A stretch of DNA of 64,000 nt from Acinetobacter colistiniresistens (GCF_024582815.1 NZ_CP102099.1:1178001-1242000), one strand, 5' to 3'; counted from the stretch's first letter, positions 17,456 through 27,410 are shown. Notes: generated by a model not told the origin, from the sequence alone. Made by a program: numbers and translations.

Positions 17456-17866
17456 ATGCTAAAAAAGATCAATGCCCTTATCTTATTTTTGTCTGTTTCT
17501 GTCCAAGTTGAGGCTACAGTAAATAATGCGATATATATTGGCGCTAGGGGAACCGGAAGTTCATCTGCCAATGGTCCAGCCTCGACGCTTTTCTTTCTGG
17601 TATTTGGCGCTGGGGCGCTATATGTTTACTATAGATTATTCCTAAGTTGGATTAAACGTAAGAAAAATAGTGAAGAACCACAACGTTTATATGGTTTGGG
17701 GGATTGGGCAATAATGCTGGCAGTATTTGGGCTGTTAGCACTGTTTGCATCTGGACTCACTTTTGAAATAATGAGTAGTTTCGGTGGGAAAGAATTGGTA
17801 GCTCAGATTTGGTATCTTGTTTTATTGGGCTTTTGGGGAGTACTTGTGTTTTTAGATAGAACTTGA
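17456..17866 (+). CDS. Hypothetical membrane protein
   Basis: A 136-residue protein with a possible signal peptide (about residues 1-20, ending VEA). Three hydrophobic segments follow (about 44-64, 84-104 and 114-131). A Gly/Ser-rich stretch, GARGTGSSSANGPA, follows the signal. No family is recognised. The ATG has little ribosome-binding site, and the gene stands alone between prlC and rnr, with about 250 AT-rich bases upstream in which nothing else was seen. Confidence 0.55.
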   Translation: MLKKINALILFLSVSVQVEATVNNAIYIGARGTGSSSANGPASTLFFLVFGAGALYVYYRLFLSWIKRKKNSEEPQRLYGLGDWAIMLAVFGLLALFASGLTFEIMSSFGGKELVAQIWYLVLLGFWGVLVFLDRT

Positions 17867-17955
17867 TTGATCTTATTTGAACCAAACTGTGTTCAGTGAT
17901 TTTTCTTAACATAATTCAATTTTAAAATAGAAACTAAGTGGTTGAAAAATTTAAT

Positions 17956-17979
17956 AAAAAAGAGAGCCGAAGCTCCCTT
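17956..17979 (-). terminator. Terminator after rnr
   Basis: Read on the minus strand, GGGAGC-TTCG-GCTCTC is followed by TTTTTT, 13 bp after the rnr stop. Confidence 0.85.
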
Positions 17980-17991
17980 GTCTTTTCAAAA

Positions 17992-20427
17992 TTATTCAGC
18001 CTTTGTTTTCGCGTTCGACTTTTTCTTTTTCACTTTCTTTTTGGCCTTTTCTTTGATTTCTGGTTTAGCAGACGCTTTTTTAGCTGGCTTTTTGCTATAA
18101 GAGCTTGGTTTGTTCTTATCCTTTTTCTTACGTACAGGCTTCTCACCATCTTCACTGACTTTAGACTTCGTAGATGCCGGTTTGCCAAAGACTTCTTCAG
18201 TTGTTGAAGTACGATTTGAGCTAGAAGGATTCGCAGTACGAGGGGCTTTCTGGCGAATTACACGGCCTAAATGCGTTAATTGCTGAACCAACTGAAAGTC
18301 AATCTTACGTTCTTCCAGATTTACGCCTGCTACTTGGATCTTCACTTCATCGCCAAGGCTGAATGACTGTCCACGATTCTGACCAATCAAACTTTGGCTG
18401 GCTTGATCATAAAGGAAAAAGTCTTCACCGAGCTGGCTGACATGAATCATGCCATCGACATACAGATCTTTGAGCGTTACGAATAGACCAAATTCTGTCA
18501 CCGCACTAATGATACCAACAAACTCATCACCTAAATGCTGTTGCATATAATGGCACTTCAACCAAGTCGTCACGCTGCGTGAAGCTTCATCGGCACGACG
18601 TTCAGTTTGTGAGAAATGCTCGCCCGCATCATCTAAAGCAGCACCTGACAATGGGTAAGGTTTCTTAGCGAGATAGGCTTTAATGGCACGGTGTAACAAT
18701 AAATCTGGGTAACGACGAATTGGTGAAGTGAAATGCGTATAGGCTTCATAAGCAAGACCGTAATGTCCGGCATTGTTTGCACCATAATAGGCTTGCATCA
18801 TTGAACGTAACAGCACCGCATGGATACTTGGCGCATCTAAACGATCTTTGGTCGCTTCAATCACCGCTTGATAATCAGCTTGAGTGGGTTGTTCTGGGAA
18901 TGGCAAACCGAGTAATTTGACAAAATCACGTACTTTTTGAATACGTGAGAATTCAGGTGCTTCATGCACACGATACAACATCGGAATATCATGTTCTAAC
19001 GAGTATTCAGCTGCGGCAACATTGGCCAACAACATGCATTCTTCAATCAGTTTATGCGCATCATTACGAGTACGTGGCAAGATTTCTTTGATCCCGCCCA
19101 ACTCATCAAAGGTCATGTAGGTTTCAATGGTTTCAAATTCCATTGCATGACGTTTCGCCCGTAACTCTTTCAATGTTTGATAGAGCTGGAATAAGGTATT
19201 CAGTGATTTATGGATGGTCTTGTCTTCAGGAATCGCATCTGTTGCCCCTTCAAAATATTGACCAACTTGGGTATAGGTCAAACGGGCTTTGGAATGCATT
19301 ACTGCAGGGTAGAACTCATAACCTGTCACTTTACCTGCACGAGACAGTTTTAAATCGCAGACCATACATAAACGGTCAACATGTGGATTTAAAGAACAGA
19401 GGCCATTGGATAATGCTTCTGGCAGCATCGGCAGCACGAAATGTGGGAAATAAACAGAGGTTCCACGTTCTTCAGCTTCTTCATTTAAAGGTGAGTCTAA
19501 ACGAACATAGTGACTGACATCTGCAATCGCAACCACAACTCGGTAACCACCACCTGCACGTTTTTCTGCAAAAACGGCATCGTCAAAGTCGCGTGCATCT
19601 TCGCCATCAATGGTGACCAGTGGTAGATCTCGTAAATCAACACGACCTTTAAGATCTTTTGCCGAAGGTTCTTTAAAACTCTCTGCTTCTTTAATCACCG
19701 CTTCCGGGAATTCATAAGGTAGACCAAACTCTAGAATGGTTTGCGGAATAATAATCTCGGTATCGGCTTTATCTGACATCGATTGAACAATGTGACCTGT
19801 CGCCAGCTCTTCACGGGTCGGGTAGTCATCAATCGCGACACGCAGCATATCACCCACTTTGGCATTGGCGTGTTGAATCAATTCTTTTTCAAGGGTAATC
19901 GGTTGATGCTGATTCGGATTACTTGGTTGAATAAAGTATTCACCTTCATGCTCAGACACTTTACCAATAATTTGTTTGACGCGACGTTGCACCACTTCGG
20001 TAATAAAGCCCCATGCTTTACCTTTACGGTCAACTGAGGTCTGACGGACCTTAACGCGATCGCCATTAAAGACCAGACGTAACTCACGTTCAGGCAGCAG
20101 TACATCATTCTGTCCCGCAATGTTGGCAGTCCCCAAACCTTTACTATTAATATAGACCGTTGCTTCGTGGCTTGGTAAATCGGTTGCAGGCTGGTATTTA
20201 AATCCATCCTTCATCAATTGTCCGTCACGGACCATCGCACTTAAACGATGATTCAAGGCATCGATACTTTTTTGATCGGGGATATTAAAGTGGTCGACAA
20301 GCTCTGCATGAGACTGTGCAGTTTTTAGTTGTTCTAATGTAGTTAAAATAAGAGTTCGGCTAGGAATAGGATTATCGTAACGTTGCGCTTCTGCTTTTGC
20401 TTCGGGATCGGCCCAATTTTTAGTCAT
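17992..20427 (-). CDS. rnr: Ribonuclease R
   Basis: An 811-residue processive 3'-5' exoribonuclease that degrades structured RNA and takes part in rRNA and mRNA quality control. Domain order is an N-terminal winged-helix part (about residues 20-80), cold-shock-like RNA-binding domains, the RNB catalytic domain with DGEDARDFDDAV (conserved Asp cluster), then an S1 domain (GIISAVTEFGLFVTLKDLYV). A Lys-rich, probably disordered tail of about 80 residues follows. The tail is characteristic of RNase R rather than RNase II. The start MTKNWADPEAKAEAQRYDNP is plausible for the family. Confidence 0.96.
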   Translation of the reverse strand: MTKNWADPEAKAEAQRYDNPIPSRTLILTTLEQLKTAQSHAELVDHFNIPDQKSIDALNHRLSAMVRDGQLMKDGFKYQPATDLPSHEATVYINSKGLGTANIAGQNDVLLPERELRLVFNGDRVKVRQTSVDRKGKAWGFITEVVQRRVKQIIGKVSEHEGEYFIQPSNPNQHQPITLEKELIQHANAKVGDMLRVAIDDYPTREELATGHIVQSMSDKADTEIIIPQTILEFGLPYEFPEAVIKEAESFKEPSAKDLKGRVDLRDLPLVTIDGEDARDFDDAVFAEKRAGGGYRVVVAIADVSHYVRLDSPLNEEAEERGTSVYFPHFVLPMLPEALSNGLCSLNPHVDRLCMVCDLKLSRAGKVTGYEFYPAVMHSKARLTYTQVGQYFEGATDAIPEDKTIHKSLNTLFQLYQTLKELRAKRHAMEFETIETYMTFDELGGIKEILPRTRNDAHKLIEECMLLANVAAAEYSLEHDIPMLYRVHEAPEFSRIQKVRDFVKLLGLPFPEQPTQADYQAVIEATKDRLDAPSIHAVLLRSMMQAYYGANNAGHYGLAYEAYTHFTSPIRRYPDLLLHRAIKAYLAKKPYPLSGAALDDAGEHFSQTERRADEASRSVTTWLKCHYMQQHLGDEFVGIISAVTEFGLFVTLKDLYVDGMIHVSQLGEDFFLYDQASQSLIGQNRGQSFSLGDEVKIQVAGVNLEERKIDFQLVQQLTHLGRVIRQKAPRTANPSSSNRTSTTEEVFGKPASTKSKVSEDGEKPVRKKKDKNKPSSYSKKPAKKASAKPEIKEKAKKKVKKKKSNAKTKAE

Positions 20428-20644
20428 ATCGTTTCATTTCACATCTGGCAGATCGGTTTAGCATAAGTCATTCAAACTCTAACTGCACGTCAAAGATTGC
20501 AAGATTCTGTTTATTGCCCCGATCCAAATAAAGGAGATAAGCCTATATTAACAAGCACGGCGCTAAAAAATGCTGAAAAAATGCGAAAATTGATTAAAAA
20601 GTATTTGATTGAACTGAAAAAGAAGAAAAAAACAGGAACATCCC

Positions 20645-20673
20645 TTGTGTAATGTGGTTTTAGTTTGTATTAT
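20645..20673 (+). promoter_or_regulatory. Probable promoter of the tRNA-Ser/Arg cluster
   Basis: TTGTGT and TATTAT are separated by exactly 17 bp and followed by a GC-rich discriminator (GCGC), 15 bp before tRNA-Ser. This is typical of a stable-RNA promoter. Confidence 0.65.
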
Positions 20674-20687
20674 TGCGCTCGTGTTAC

Positions 20688-20777
20688 GGTGAGATGGGTG
20701 AGTGGCTGAAACCACATCCCTGCTAAGGATGCATACGGGTAACTGTATCGAGGGTTCGAATCCCTCTCTCACCGCCA
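20688..20777 (+). tRNA. tRNA-Ser (anticodon GCT)
   Basis: A 90-nt class II tRNA. Acceptor GGTGAGA pairs with TCTCACC, the T-arm contains GGTTCGAATCC, the long variable arm fits serine, and the anticodon loop reads CTGCTAA. The encoded 3' end is GCCA. Confidence 0.95.
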
Positions 20778-20788
20778 CTTTACTTAAA

Positions 20789-20865
20789 GCGCTCATAGCT
20801 CAGCTGGATAGAGCACTTGGCTACGAACTAAGGGGTCGGGAGTTCGAATCTCTCTGAGCGCACCA
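20789..20865 (+). tRNA. tRNA-Arg (anticodon ACG), copy 1
   Basis: A 77-nt tRNA. GCGCTCA pairs with TGAGCGC, the T-loop is TTCGAAT, the anticodon loop is CTACGAA, and CCA is encoded. It lies 11 nt after tRNA-Ser. Confidence 0.96.
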
Positions 20866-20911
20866 AGTAAAGATTTAAAGTAACACATGCCTCATTGGCA
20901 ACATAAGTAAT

Positions 20912-20988
20912 GCGCTCATAGCTCAGCTGGATAGAGCACTTGGCTACGAACTAAGGGGTCGGGAGTTCGAATCTCTCTGAGCGCACCA
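20912..20988 (+). tRNA. tRNA-Arg (anticodon ACG), copy 2
   Basis: Identical to copy 1 over all 77 nt and 46 nt downstream of it. It is followed by its own terminator. Confidence 0.96.
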
Positions 20989-21000
20989 ACTTAATAAAAG

Positions 21001-21024
21001 AAACCGCTTAATTGCGGTTTTTTT
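21001..21024 (+). terminator. Terminator of the tRNA-Ser-Arg-Arg unit
   Basis: AAACCGC pairs with GCGGTTT across a 6-nt loop with a T tail. The element after tRNA-Arg copy 3 is almost the same. Confidence 0.85.
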
Positions 21025-21068
21025 GCGCCTGATATTTGTGAACCGCATGTGAGTAATCGCATAAATAT

Positions 21069-21099
21069 AAAAAAGCCGCTGATGACAGCGGCTTTTTTT
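21069..21099. terminator. Terminator after the glycine-rich repeat gene
   Basis: AAAAAAGCCGCT-GATGAC-AGCGGCTTTTTTT is symmetric, so it can stop transcription from both sides. It lies 11 bp beyond the repeat gene's stop. Confidence 0.9.
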
Positions 21100-21535
21100 A
21101 TGAATTGATTTAGAAATGATTCACTGAACTTAATAGATGATCTGTAAGTGAATTTAATGGTGATTGAAGTGACACAAGATCTGTTAAAGAACCACCATTT
21201 GGATGTGGTTCGCCAACAGCAATGCCTGAAGCCACTGTTCCTGTCAACGCATCTAAAATTCCATCTATGCTTCCATGTGCATTGTAATCGCCATGTCCAA
21301 CACTAATATTGATTAGATTATTGAGACTATCTAGTGATCCATCGCTGGCTAAGTGGCCTACATGATTTTGAAGCGCATCAATCGCGATATTACCATTACT
21401 AATGACGGTTTGGATCGGTTGAGCAATACCTGAAATCACATCTGCGCTATTTACACCATGGTTAAGCGTACCCAGAATATCTGTAATTGAGCCAAGATGA
21501 TTGCTACCACCACCTGTAATACCGCCAATGATATC

Positions 21536-22345
21536 GGTAACTGAGCCTAAATGACCGCCAGCACCACCACTAATGCCACCTGTGATACCACCGATAATAT
21601 CGCCAATAGAACCACCGATACTACCTGTACCACCACCTGTAATACCGCCAGTGATACCGCCAATGATATCGGTAACTGAACCTAAATGACCGCCAGCGCC
21701 ACCACTAATGCCACCTGTGATACCACCGATAATATCGCCAATAGAGCCACCGATACTACCTGTACCACCACCTGTAATACCGCCAGTGATACCGCCAATG
21801 ATATCGGTAACTGAACCTAAATGACCGCCAGCGCCACCACTAATGCCACCTGTGATGCCACCGATAATATTGCCGATAGAGCCACCGATACTACCTGTGC
21901 CACCACCTGTAATACCGCCAGTGATACCGCCAATGATATCGGTAACTGAACCTAAATGACCGCCAGCCCCGCCACTAATGCCACCTGTGATGCCACCGAT
22001 AATATTGCCAATAGAGCCGCCGATACTACCTGTACCACCACCTGTAATACCGCCAGTGATACCGCCAATGATATCGGTAACTGAACCTAAATGACCGCCA
22101 GCCCCGCCACTAATGCCACCTGTGATGCCACCGATAATATTGCCAATAGAGCCGCCGATACTACCTGTACCACCACCTGTAATACCGCCAGTGATACCGC
22201 CAATGATATCGGTAACTGAACCTAAATGACCGCCAGCCCCGCCACTAATGCCACCTGTGATGCCACCGATAATATTGCCGATAGAGCCACCGATACTACC
22301 TGTGCCACCACCTGTAATACCGCCGGTAATGCCACCGATAATATT
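21536..22345 (-). repeat. Six tandem 135-bp repeats
   Basis: The marker GGTAACTGA recurs at 21536, 21671, 21806, 21941, 22076 and 22211, an exact 135-bp period. Each unit encodes 45 residues with GGITGG, GTGSIGGSIG and SGGAGGHLGSVTDII blocks. The units are nearly identical in DNA, so they were amplified or homogenised recently. Confidence 0.95.
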
Positions 22346-24283
22346 GCCAATCGAACCAAGTGGACCACCTGTACCGCCACCAATACCGCCGATGAGACCA
22401 CCTACATTGGTAAGATCACCTACCGCATGCTGAACCAGACCCGAGGCAGTAGAGCCATTATGAATCAGTGTACCGACTACACCTGTAAGAGAGCCCACAG
22501 CACCACCGACATCGGCACCTGCCAGATGAGATACTGCTTCAAGTGTGCCGTTTACGGTATCGCGTGAGGTATCAAAGGTAAGGGTACCTAGATGGGTCAG
22601 GTCAGAGATTGGATGAACGCCAGGGAGTGCACCACTTAGCACGCCACCCACTGTGTTAATCCCTGTATTGATAATATTGGTTTTGAGGCTTTCAACGCCC
22701 TGAAGTACATCAATGCCTGTTTGGATAGCGCCAGTGACAGGATTATGGCTCAGGTCACCACCTGTAATACCGCCGATGATGTGTGTAATTGCACCTAAAG
22801 GTCCGCCTGTACCGCCACCGATACTGCCGGTAATACCACCGATAATATTGCCAATCGAACCAAGTGGACCGCCTGTACCGCCACCAATACCGCCGATGAG
22901 ACCACCCACATTGGTAAGATCACCTACCGCATGCTGAACCAGACCCGAGGCAGTAGAGCCATTATGAATCAGTGTACCGACTACACCTGTAAGAGAGCCC
23001 ACAGCACCACCGACATCGGCACCTGCCAGATGAGATACTGCTTCAAGTGTGCCGTTTACGGTATCGCGTGAGGTATCAAAGGTAAGGGTACCTAGATGAG
23101 TCAGGTCAGAGATTGGATGAACGCCAGGGAGTGCACCACTTAGCACGCCACCCACTGTGTTAATCCCTGTATTGATAATATTGGTTTTGAGGCTTTCAAC
23201 GCCCTGAAGTACATCAATGCCTGTTTGGATAGCGCCAGTGACAGGATTATGACTCAGGTCACCACCTGTAATACCGCCGATGATGTGTGTAATTGCACCC
23301 AAAGGTCCGCCTGTACCGCCACCGATACTGCCGGTAATACCACCGATAATATTGCCAATTGAACCAAGTGGACCGCCTGTACCACCACCAATACCGCCGG
23401 TAATGCCACCGATAATATTGCCAATTGAACCAAGTGGACCACCTGTACCGCCACCAATACCACCGATGAGACCACCCACATTGGTAAGATCACCTACCGC
23501 ATGCTGAACCAGACCCGAGGCAGTAGAGCCATTATGAATCAGTGTACCGACTACACCTGTAAGAGAGCCCACAGCACCACCGACATCGGCACCTGCCAGA
23601 TGAGATACTGCTTCAAGTGTGCCGTTTACGGTATCGCGTGAGGTATCAAAGGTAAGGGTACCTAGATGAGTCAGGTCAGAGATTGGATGAACGCCAGGGA
23701 GTGCACCACTTAGCACGCCACCCACTGTGTTAATCCCTGTATTGATAATATTGGTTTTGAGGCTTTCAACGCCCTGAAGTACATCAATGCCTGTTTGGAT
23801 AGCGCCAGTGACAGGATTATGACTCAGGTCACCACCTGTAATACCGCCGATGATGTGTGTAATTGCACCCAAAGGTCCGCCTGTACCGCCACCGATACTG
23901 CCGGTAATACCACCGATAATATTGCCAATTGAACCAAGTGGACCGCCTGTACCGCCACCAATACCGCCGGTAATGCCACCGATAATATTGCCAATCGAAC
24001 CAAGTGGACCACCTGTACCGCCACCAATACCGCCGATGAGACCACCTACATTGGTAAGATCACCTACCGCATGCTGAACCAGACCCGAGGCAGTAGAGCC
24101 ATTATGAATCAGTGTACCGACTACACCTGTAAGAGAGCCCACAGCACCACCGACATCGGCACCTGCCAGATGAGATACTGCTTCAAGTGTGCCGTTTACG
24201 GTATCGCGTGAGGTATCAAAGGTAAGGGTACCTAGATGAGTCAGGTCAGAGATTGGATGAACGCCAGGGAGTGCACCACTTAG
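22346..24283 (-). repeat. Long 570/504-bp tandem repeats
   Basis: The marker TTGGTAAGATCACC recurs with spacings of about 504, 570 and 570 bp. The short unit lacks one 66-bp (22-residue) GGIGGGTGGPLGSIGNIIGG block. Copies differ at only a few positions. The last copy is cut at 24283. Confidence 0.95.
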
Positions 24284-24358
24284 CAGAGTCTATTTCACTC
24301 AAATGATTGAAAAGTGTTGAATCTGTAGCCAGTTGATTACAAGTTTTTGAAAAAAGGC

Positions 24359-24386
24359 TTATCATTGAGTGAAAATTACGTATAAT
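24359..24386 (+). promoter_or_regulatory. Promoter of tRNA-Arg copy 3
   Basis: TTATCA and a consensus TATAAT are 16 bp apart (CTTATC at 17 bp is an alternative), followed by GCGC, 16 bp before the tRNA. Confidence 0.65.
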
Positions 24387-24402
24387 GCGCTCCATCAAAT
24401 AT

Positions 24403-24479
24403 GCGCTCATAGCTCAGCTGGATAGAGCACTTGGCTACGAACTAAGGGGTCGGGAGTTCGAATCTCTCTGAGCGCACCA
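24403..24479 (+). tRNA. tRNA-Arg (anticodon ACG), copy 3
   Basis: Identical to copies 1 and 2 but separated from them by the 3.2-kb repeat gene. It has its own promoter and terminator. Confidence 0.96.
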
Positions 24480-24491
24480 ATTTGAACAAAG

Positions 24492-24516
24492 AAAACCGCT
24501 TAAATGCGGTTTTTTT
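24492..24516. terminator. Terminator after tRNA-Arg copy 3
   Basis: AAAACCGC pairs with GCGGTTTT with a T tail. It can also serve the convergent gene ending at 24522. Confidence 0.85.
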
Positions 24517-24521
24517 GCGTC

Positions 24522-25820
24522 TTATGTTTTTGCTTTGATTTTTTGTACAAACACTGCATTGCCACCGACAGCAGGAAGTACATCATGATAAGGCAAGCTG
24601 CGCATGGCTCTTAACAAGAATGGCGCTTTCTCATCAATTTTCATCGCGCTGGTCATTTTTAATAATGTCCCTTGATTGAAGGTGTGCAACTGCATTTGCC
24701 CCTTAACAAAACGAAGATCTCCACCATTGGCATAAAAATTATTCTCAATTGTCTGTGGGTAGTTAAAGCGCAATCGAAATGCAAAGGGAATATTGATGAC
24801 ACCTAGTCCCACATTGACCTGAATATTGGCATCTTGTCCCTGATTTTGAATGGGGGTGGCAATGACCTTTTTAATCTGCCGAGGAAATAGTTGCTGATAT
24901 GTTAATGGGCTCAGCCATTTTTGTAAGGATTGAACAGGTTGCTGGTAAAATTGATAGGTGGTGGTAAAGCGCATGGACTCTCGCCCATGCGTATAGAGCA
25001 CATTGGTGGGGGCGTGTAGAATACTTACGGGTTGTTGAGCTGCTTGAATCAGTTGGGTAATTTTACTGAGTTGTGCTACATTCAGTTGCGGAGTTGGAAT
25101 TTGTCCTGCATCCAGCGGTGTAACATTGGACTGAATAAAACGGCTTCTTAACGACTCTAAAATAAAAGCATTGCTACTACTCGGAATCCCGAGTTTCGCT
25201 TCTGGAATGGCATTGAGAATCTTCTTAAAAATAAATCTCTTGGGTTGGTTTAAATCGCCCCATTGGGTCAATGTGATTAAGGTGCGGTTCTCGTCTAGCG
25301 CAAACCATTCAAATTTACCGACGCCATAGGGAATCGGTGCATCAATCACCAAGCTGGCAATACTATTCGACTTAATCTGATGTTGTAATGTGACGTCTTC
25401 ATTAAAATTGAGTACAGGAATCGGGGGTGGAATCGAGACCCGATATTTCATTTGAACAATGTTGCCAGACTGTTCTAATGTTTTCGCTGATTTGAGGGTT
25501 GGAAACAAACCGACATACTGATTAAAATCGGTCAGTGTTTTGGCCACTTGTTGGGCATTGACGGGGACAATGATTGCGGCTGAATTAAAACTGACATTGG
25601 GCTGAGGATTACTTTTCAATGTGGGCACGGCTGTTCTGGTGGCAGGGTGACCATACATGAAAATATTGTTTTGGGTATAACTGGCCAACAGTTGTGGATT
25701 GTTTTGAAATGGTTGTAGGGCACTCGGAATATTGTCCGTCCAAGGCACGATCTGTGCAAAACAGCTTTGTGTGAGCCCCAATAACAGACAGGGTAAAATT
25801 AGACCATTCAAATACGCCAT
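24522..25820 (-). CDS. Exported protein with SRPBCC-like domains
   Basis: A 432-residue protein with a Sec signal peptide (LNGLILPCLLLGLTQSCFAQ). The mature part seems to hold two similar halves. About residues 75-225 carry a stretch like the START/polyketide-cyclase (SRPBCC) fold, with a TLTDFNQYVGLFPTLKSA start and a GVGKFEWFALDENRTLIT strand pair. The second half repeats a similar strand-rich pattern. Lipid or hydrophobic ligand binding would follow if the fold is right. The start at 25820 was chosen for its AAGGAATG ribosome-binding site and because the signal peptide begins there; the longer frame adds 36 unlikely residues. Confidence 0.6.
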   Translation of the reverse strand: MAYLNGLILPCLLLGLTQSCFAQIVPWTDNIPSALQPFQNNPQLLASYTQNNIFMYGHPATRTAVPTLKSNPQPNVSFNSAAIIVPVNAQQVAKTLTDFNQYVGLFPTLKSAKTLEQSGNIVQMKYRVSIPPPIPVLNFNEDVTLQHQIKSNSIASLVIDAPIPYGVGKFEWFALDENRTLITLTQWGDLNQPKRFIFKKILNAIPEAKLGIPSSSNAFILESLRSRFIQSNVTPLDAGQIPTPQLNVAQLSKITQLIQAAQQPVSILHAPTNVLYTHGRESMRFTTTYQFYQQPVQSLQKWLSPLTYQQLFPRQIKKVIATPIQNQGQDANIQVNVGLGVINIPFAFRLRFNYPQTIENNFYANGGDLRFVKGQMQLHTFNQGTLLKMTSAMKIDEKAPFLLRAMRSLPYHDVLPAVGGNAVFVQKIKAKT

Positions 25821-26130
25821 CACATTCCTTTGATTTTTATCCGTGATTTTATGCAATGAGTTGATGCGCTTATTCGAGCCATCAATCCTGCTTATTAATA
25901 GAATTTTTTGTGTGTAAAAAATAGGCATGTTGTGTAAAGCTTACTTCGGGCAGCTTCAATCATTCACAGTGAATGTAACGGTGATTTGAGCCATAAAGAA
26001 TGCAGTGCTTGAATCTCAAAACAGAGAAAACATCAGCTTTAAATTTTGTATTAAATCACGATAAATGTGATTGCCCATAAAGTCATTTATGTTCTAATAG
26101 GTCAGTTTTTTCAAATGTTAGAAATTAGAA

Positions 26131-26628
26131 ATGTCTGAACAACGTCCAAGTGTATCGGTGCGCTATTATTTGAATTTAGAAGAATCACAAGATGGTTTTG
26201 CTTTGGTCACGTTTGGCAAAAAAACCTTTAGCCGTTTTTTAACTCCAGTGATCAGTATTGCGATTATTCTATGGGGAATCTATTTAGGTTTTGCTGGCGT
26301 TGGGCGCTATTACGTTGCATTGGGTGCTTTTTTTCTGATCATGCAAGCGGTCATGCGCTATTGGTTATTACCGATGCTGTTTAAGCGTCAATTTGTACGC
26401 TATCAATTTGGAAAAAGCGAACAGGGAATTGATCTTTATCAAGATTATTTTGAACTGTATGCAGCAGGCAAAAAACAAAGTGCGCAATATGCCGAAGTCC
26501 AGTCATTTGCAATTGGCAAGTTGACTTACATGTTGGAGCTAAAAAGCCATACTGTGGTGATCGTACCCAAGCGTGCGTTTAGTGATACAGCAGATCAAAC
26601 AAAATTCGAAAATAGTTTTAAAAAGTAA
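26131..26628 (+). CDS. YcxB-like membrane protein
   Basis: A 165-residue protein with two transmembrane helices (about residues 36-56 and 60-80) between a short N-terminal beta segment and a C-terminal soluble domain. The pattern FELYAAGKKQSAQYAEVQSF followed by VVIVPKRAFS is the hallmark of the YcxB C-terminal domain. Its function is unknown. It lies 33 bp upstream of the FAH-family gene and is probably cotranscribed with it. Confidence 0.7.
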   Translation: MSEQRPSVSVRYYLNLEESQDGFALVTFGKKTFSRFLTPVISIAIILWGIYLGFAGVGRYYVALGAFFLIMQAVMRYWLLPMLFKRQFVRYQFGKSEQGIDLYQDYFELYAAGKKQSAQYAEVQSFAIGKLTYMLELKSHTVVIVPKRAFSDTADQTKFENSFKK

Positions 26629-26661
26629 ATGTATTGACGGTTGAAAGAACAAGGAGTTTTC

Positions 26662-27303
26662 ATGAGTATACGCCCTTCAAAAATTGTATGTGTTGGCCGA
26701 AATTATGCAGAACATGCCAAGGAATTGGGCAATGCCATTCCTGAACGTGCATTATTATTTATTAAACCGCCAAGCAGTATCGGTTCTTTAGCTCAAGGTA
26801 TCAGCTGGAATCTGGCTTTGGGTGAGTGTCATTATGAATGCGAAATATGTTTGCAAATTGCCCATCCATTATCACAAGAAACCGATCCAGCCAAAGCCCT
26901 AGAAGCGATTGGTGCAGTGACTTTGGGTCTGGATTTGACCCTGCGTGATTTACAGGGCGATTTAAAATCTAAGGGTGAGCCGTGGGAACGTGCCAAAGCC
27001 TTTGATGGTGCCTGTATTTTGGCTGACTGGATTGAAGCGGATGAGATTGGCGACCTGCAAGAGTTAGAGTTGATTCTGAACATCAATGGGGTTGACCGTC
27101 AGCATGGCTTCACCAAAGATATGATCTTCGATATTGGCACTTTATTGGTTGAAATTAATCAATCTTTTAGTCTGGAAGCAGGTGATGTGATCATGACGGG
27201 TACACCCGCTGGTGTTGGGGCACTACGTGCCAATGATCAATTGACCATGAAATTGATTACCCAGTCAGGCGAATATGACTGGGATACCTTTGTCAAAGCC
27301 TAA
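26662..27303 (+). CDS. Fumarylacetoacetate hydrolase (FAH) family protein
   Basis: A 213-residue single-domain FAH hydrolase, the size of YcgM/FAHD1-type acylpyruvases or oxaloacetate decarboxylases. KIVCVGRNYAEHAKELGNAI opens the fold. Metal ligands are likely the Glu residues in the HYECEIC segment and Asp in DLTLRDLQ, and VIMTGTPAGVGAL is the conserved C-terminal loop. The ATG at 26662 has AAGGAG upstream; an upstream TTG at 26641 is not needed. The substrate is probably a small acylpyruvate-like acid. Confidence 0.88.
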   Translation: MSIRPSKIVCVGRNYAEHAKELGNAIPERALLFIKPPSSIGSLAQGISWNLALGECHYECEICLQIAHPLSQETDPAKALEAIGAVTLGLDLTLRDLQGDLKSKGEPWERAKAFDGACILADWIEADEIGDLQELELILNINGVDRQHGFTKDMIFDIGTLLVEINQSFSLEAGDVIMTGTPAGVGALRANDQLTMKLITQSGEYDWDTFVKA

Positions 27304-27319
27304 GTTGAAATAAAAGGAG

Positions 27320-27350
27320 GGTGCTGTTCTGAAGAGCAGCGCCATTTTTT
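27320..27350 (+). terminator. Terminator after the FAH gene
   Basis: GGTGCTGTTC and GAGCAGCGCC form a stem with two G-T wobbles, followed by ATTTTTT. Confidence 0.75.
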
Positions 27351-27410
27351 ATATCTAAAAGCATGATTTTTCCACTGAATCAGATATTGGTTAAGGCATG
27401 AATAGCAAAA

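Larger units (their letters stand above)
21110..24289 (-). pseudogene. 5'-truncated giant glycine-rich repeat protein
   Basis: An open frame of about 1,060 codons encodes Gly/Ile-rich repeats: two full 190-residue units, one 168-residue unit, part of a fourth, six 45-residue units, and a unique C-terminal domain of about 130 residues ending LLSSVNHF. The upstream end breaks inside a repeat unit at about 24283. There the sequence switches to the tRNA-Arg leader, with an in-frame TAG at 24290-24292, no ATG or TTG start, no signal peptide and no ribosome-binding site. The first possible start is a GTG inside a repeat at 24142. The full gene was probably a secreted or surface repeat protein. The N-terminus has been lost by recombination or by assembly collapse. 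Confidence 0.75.

Noticed and set aside
20563..20796. 77-codon minus-strand frame
   Set aside because: It is antisense to tRNA-Ser and its promoter.
22226..24077. Plus-strand and alternate-frame repetitive frames rich in Pro, Thr or Val
   Set aside because: They are shadows created by the period-divisible-by-three repeats of the glycine-rich gene.
24142..24144. GTG as a true start of the repeat protein
   Set aside because: The same GTG occurs inside every internal repeat unit, lacks a ribosome-binding site, and gives no export signal.
21536..24283. CRISPR array
   Set aside because: The repeats are contiguous, coding and 135 or 570 bp long, with no unique spacers.
20912..24479. Genomic island with tRNA att sites
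   Set aside because: The direct repeats are whole tRNA genes with similar terminators, as in a tRNA array, and no integrase is present.
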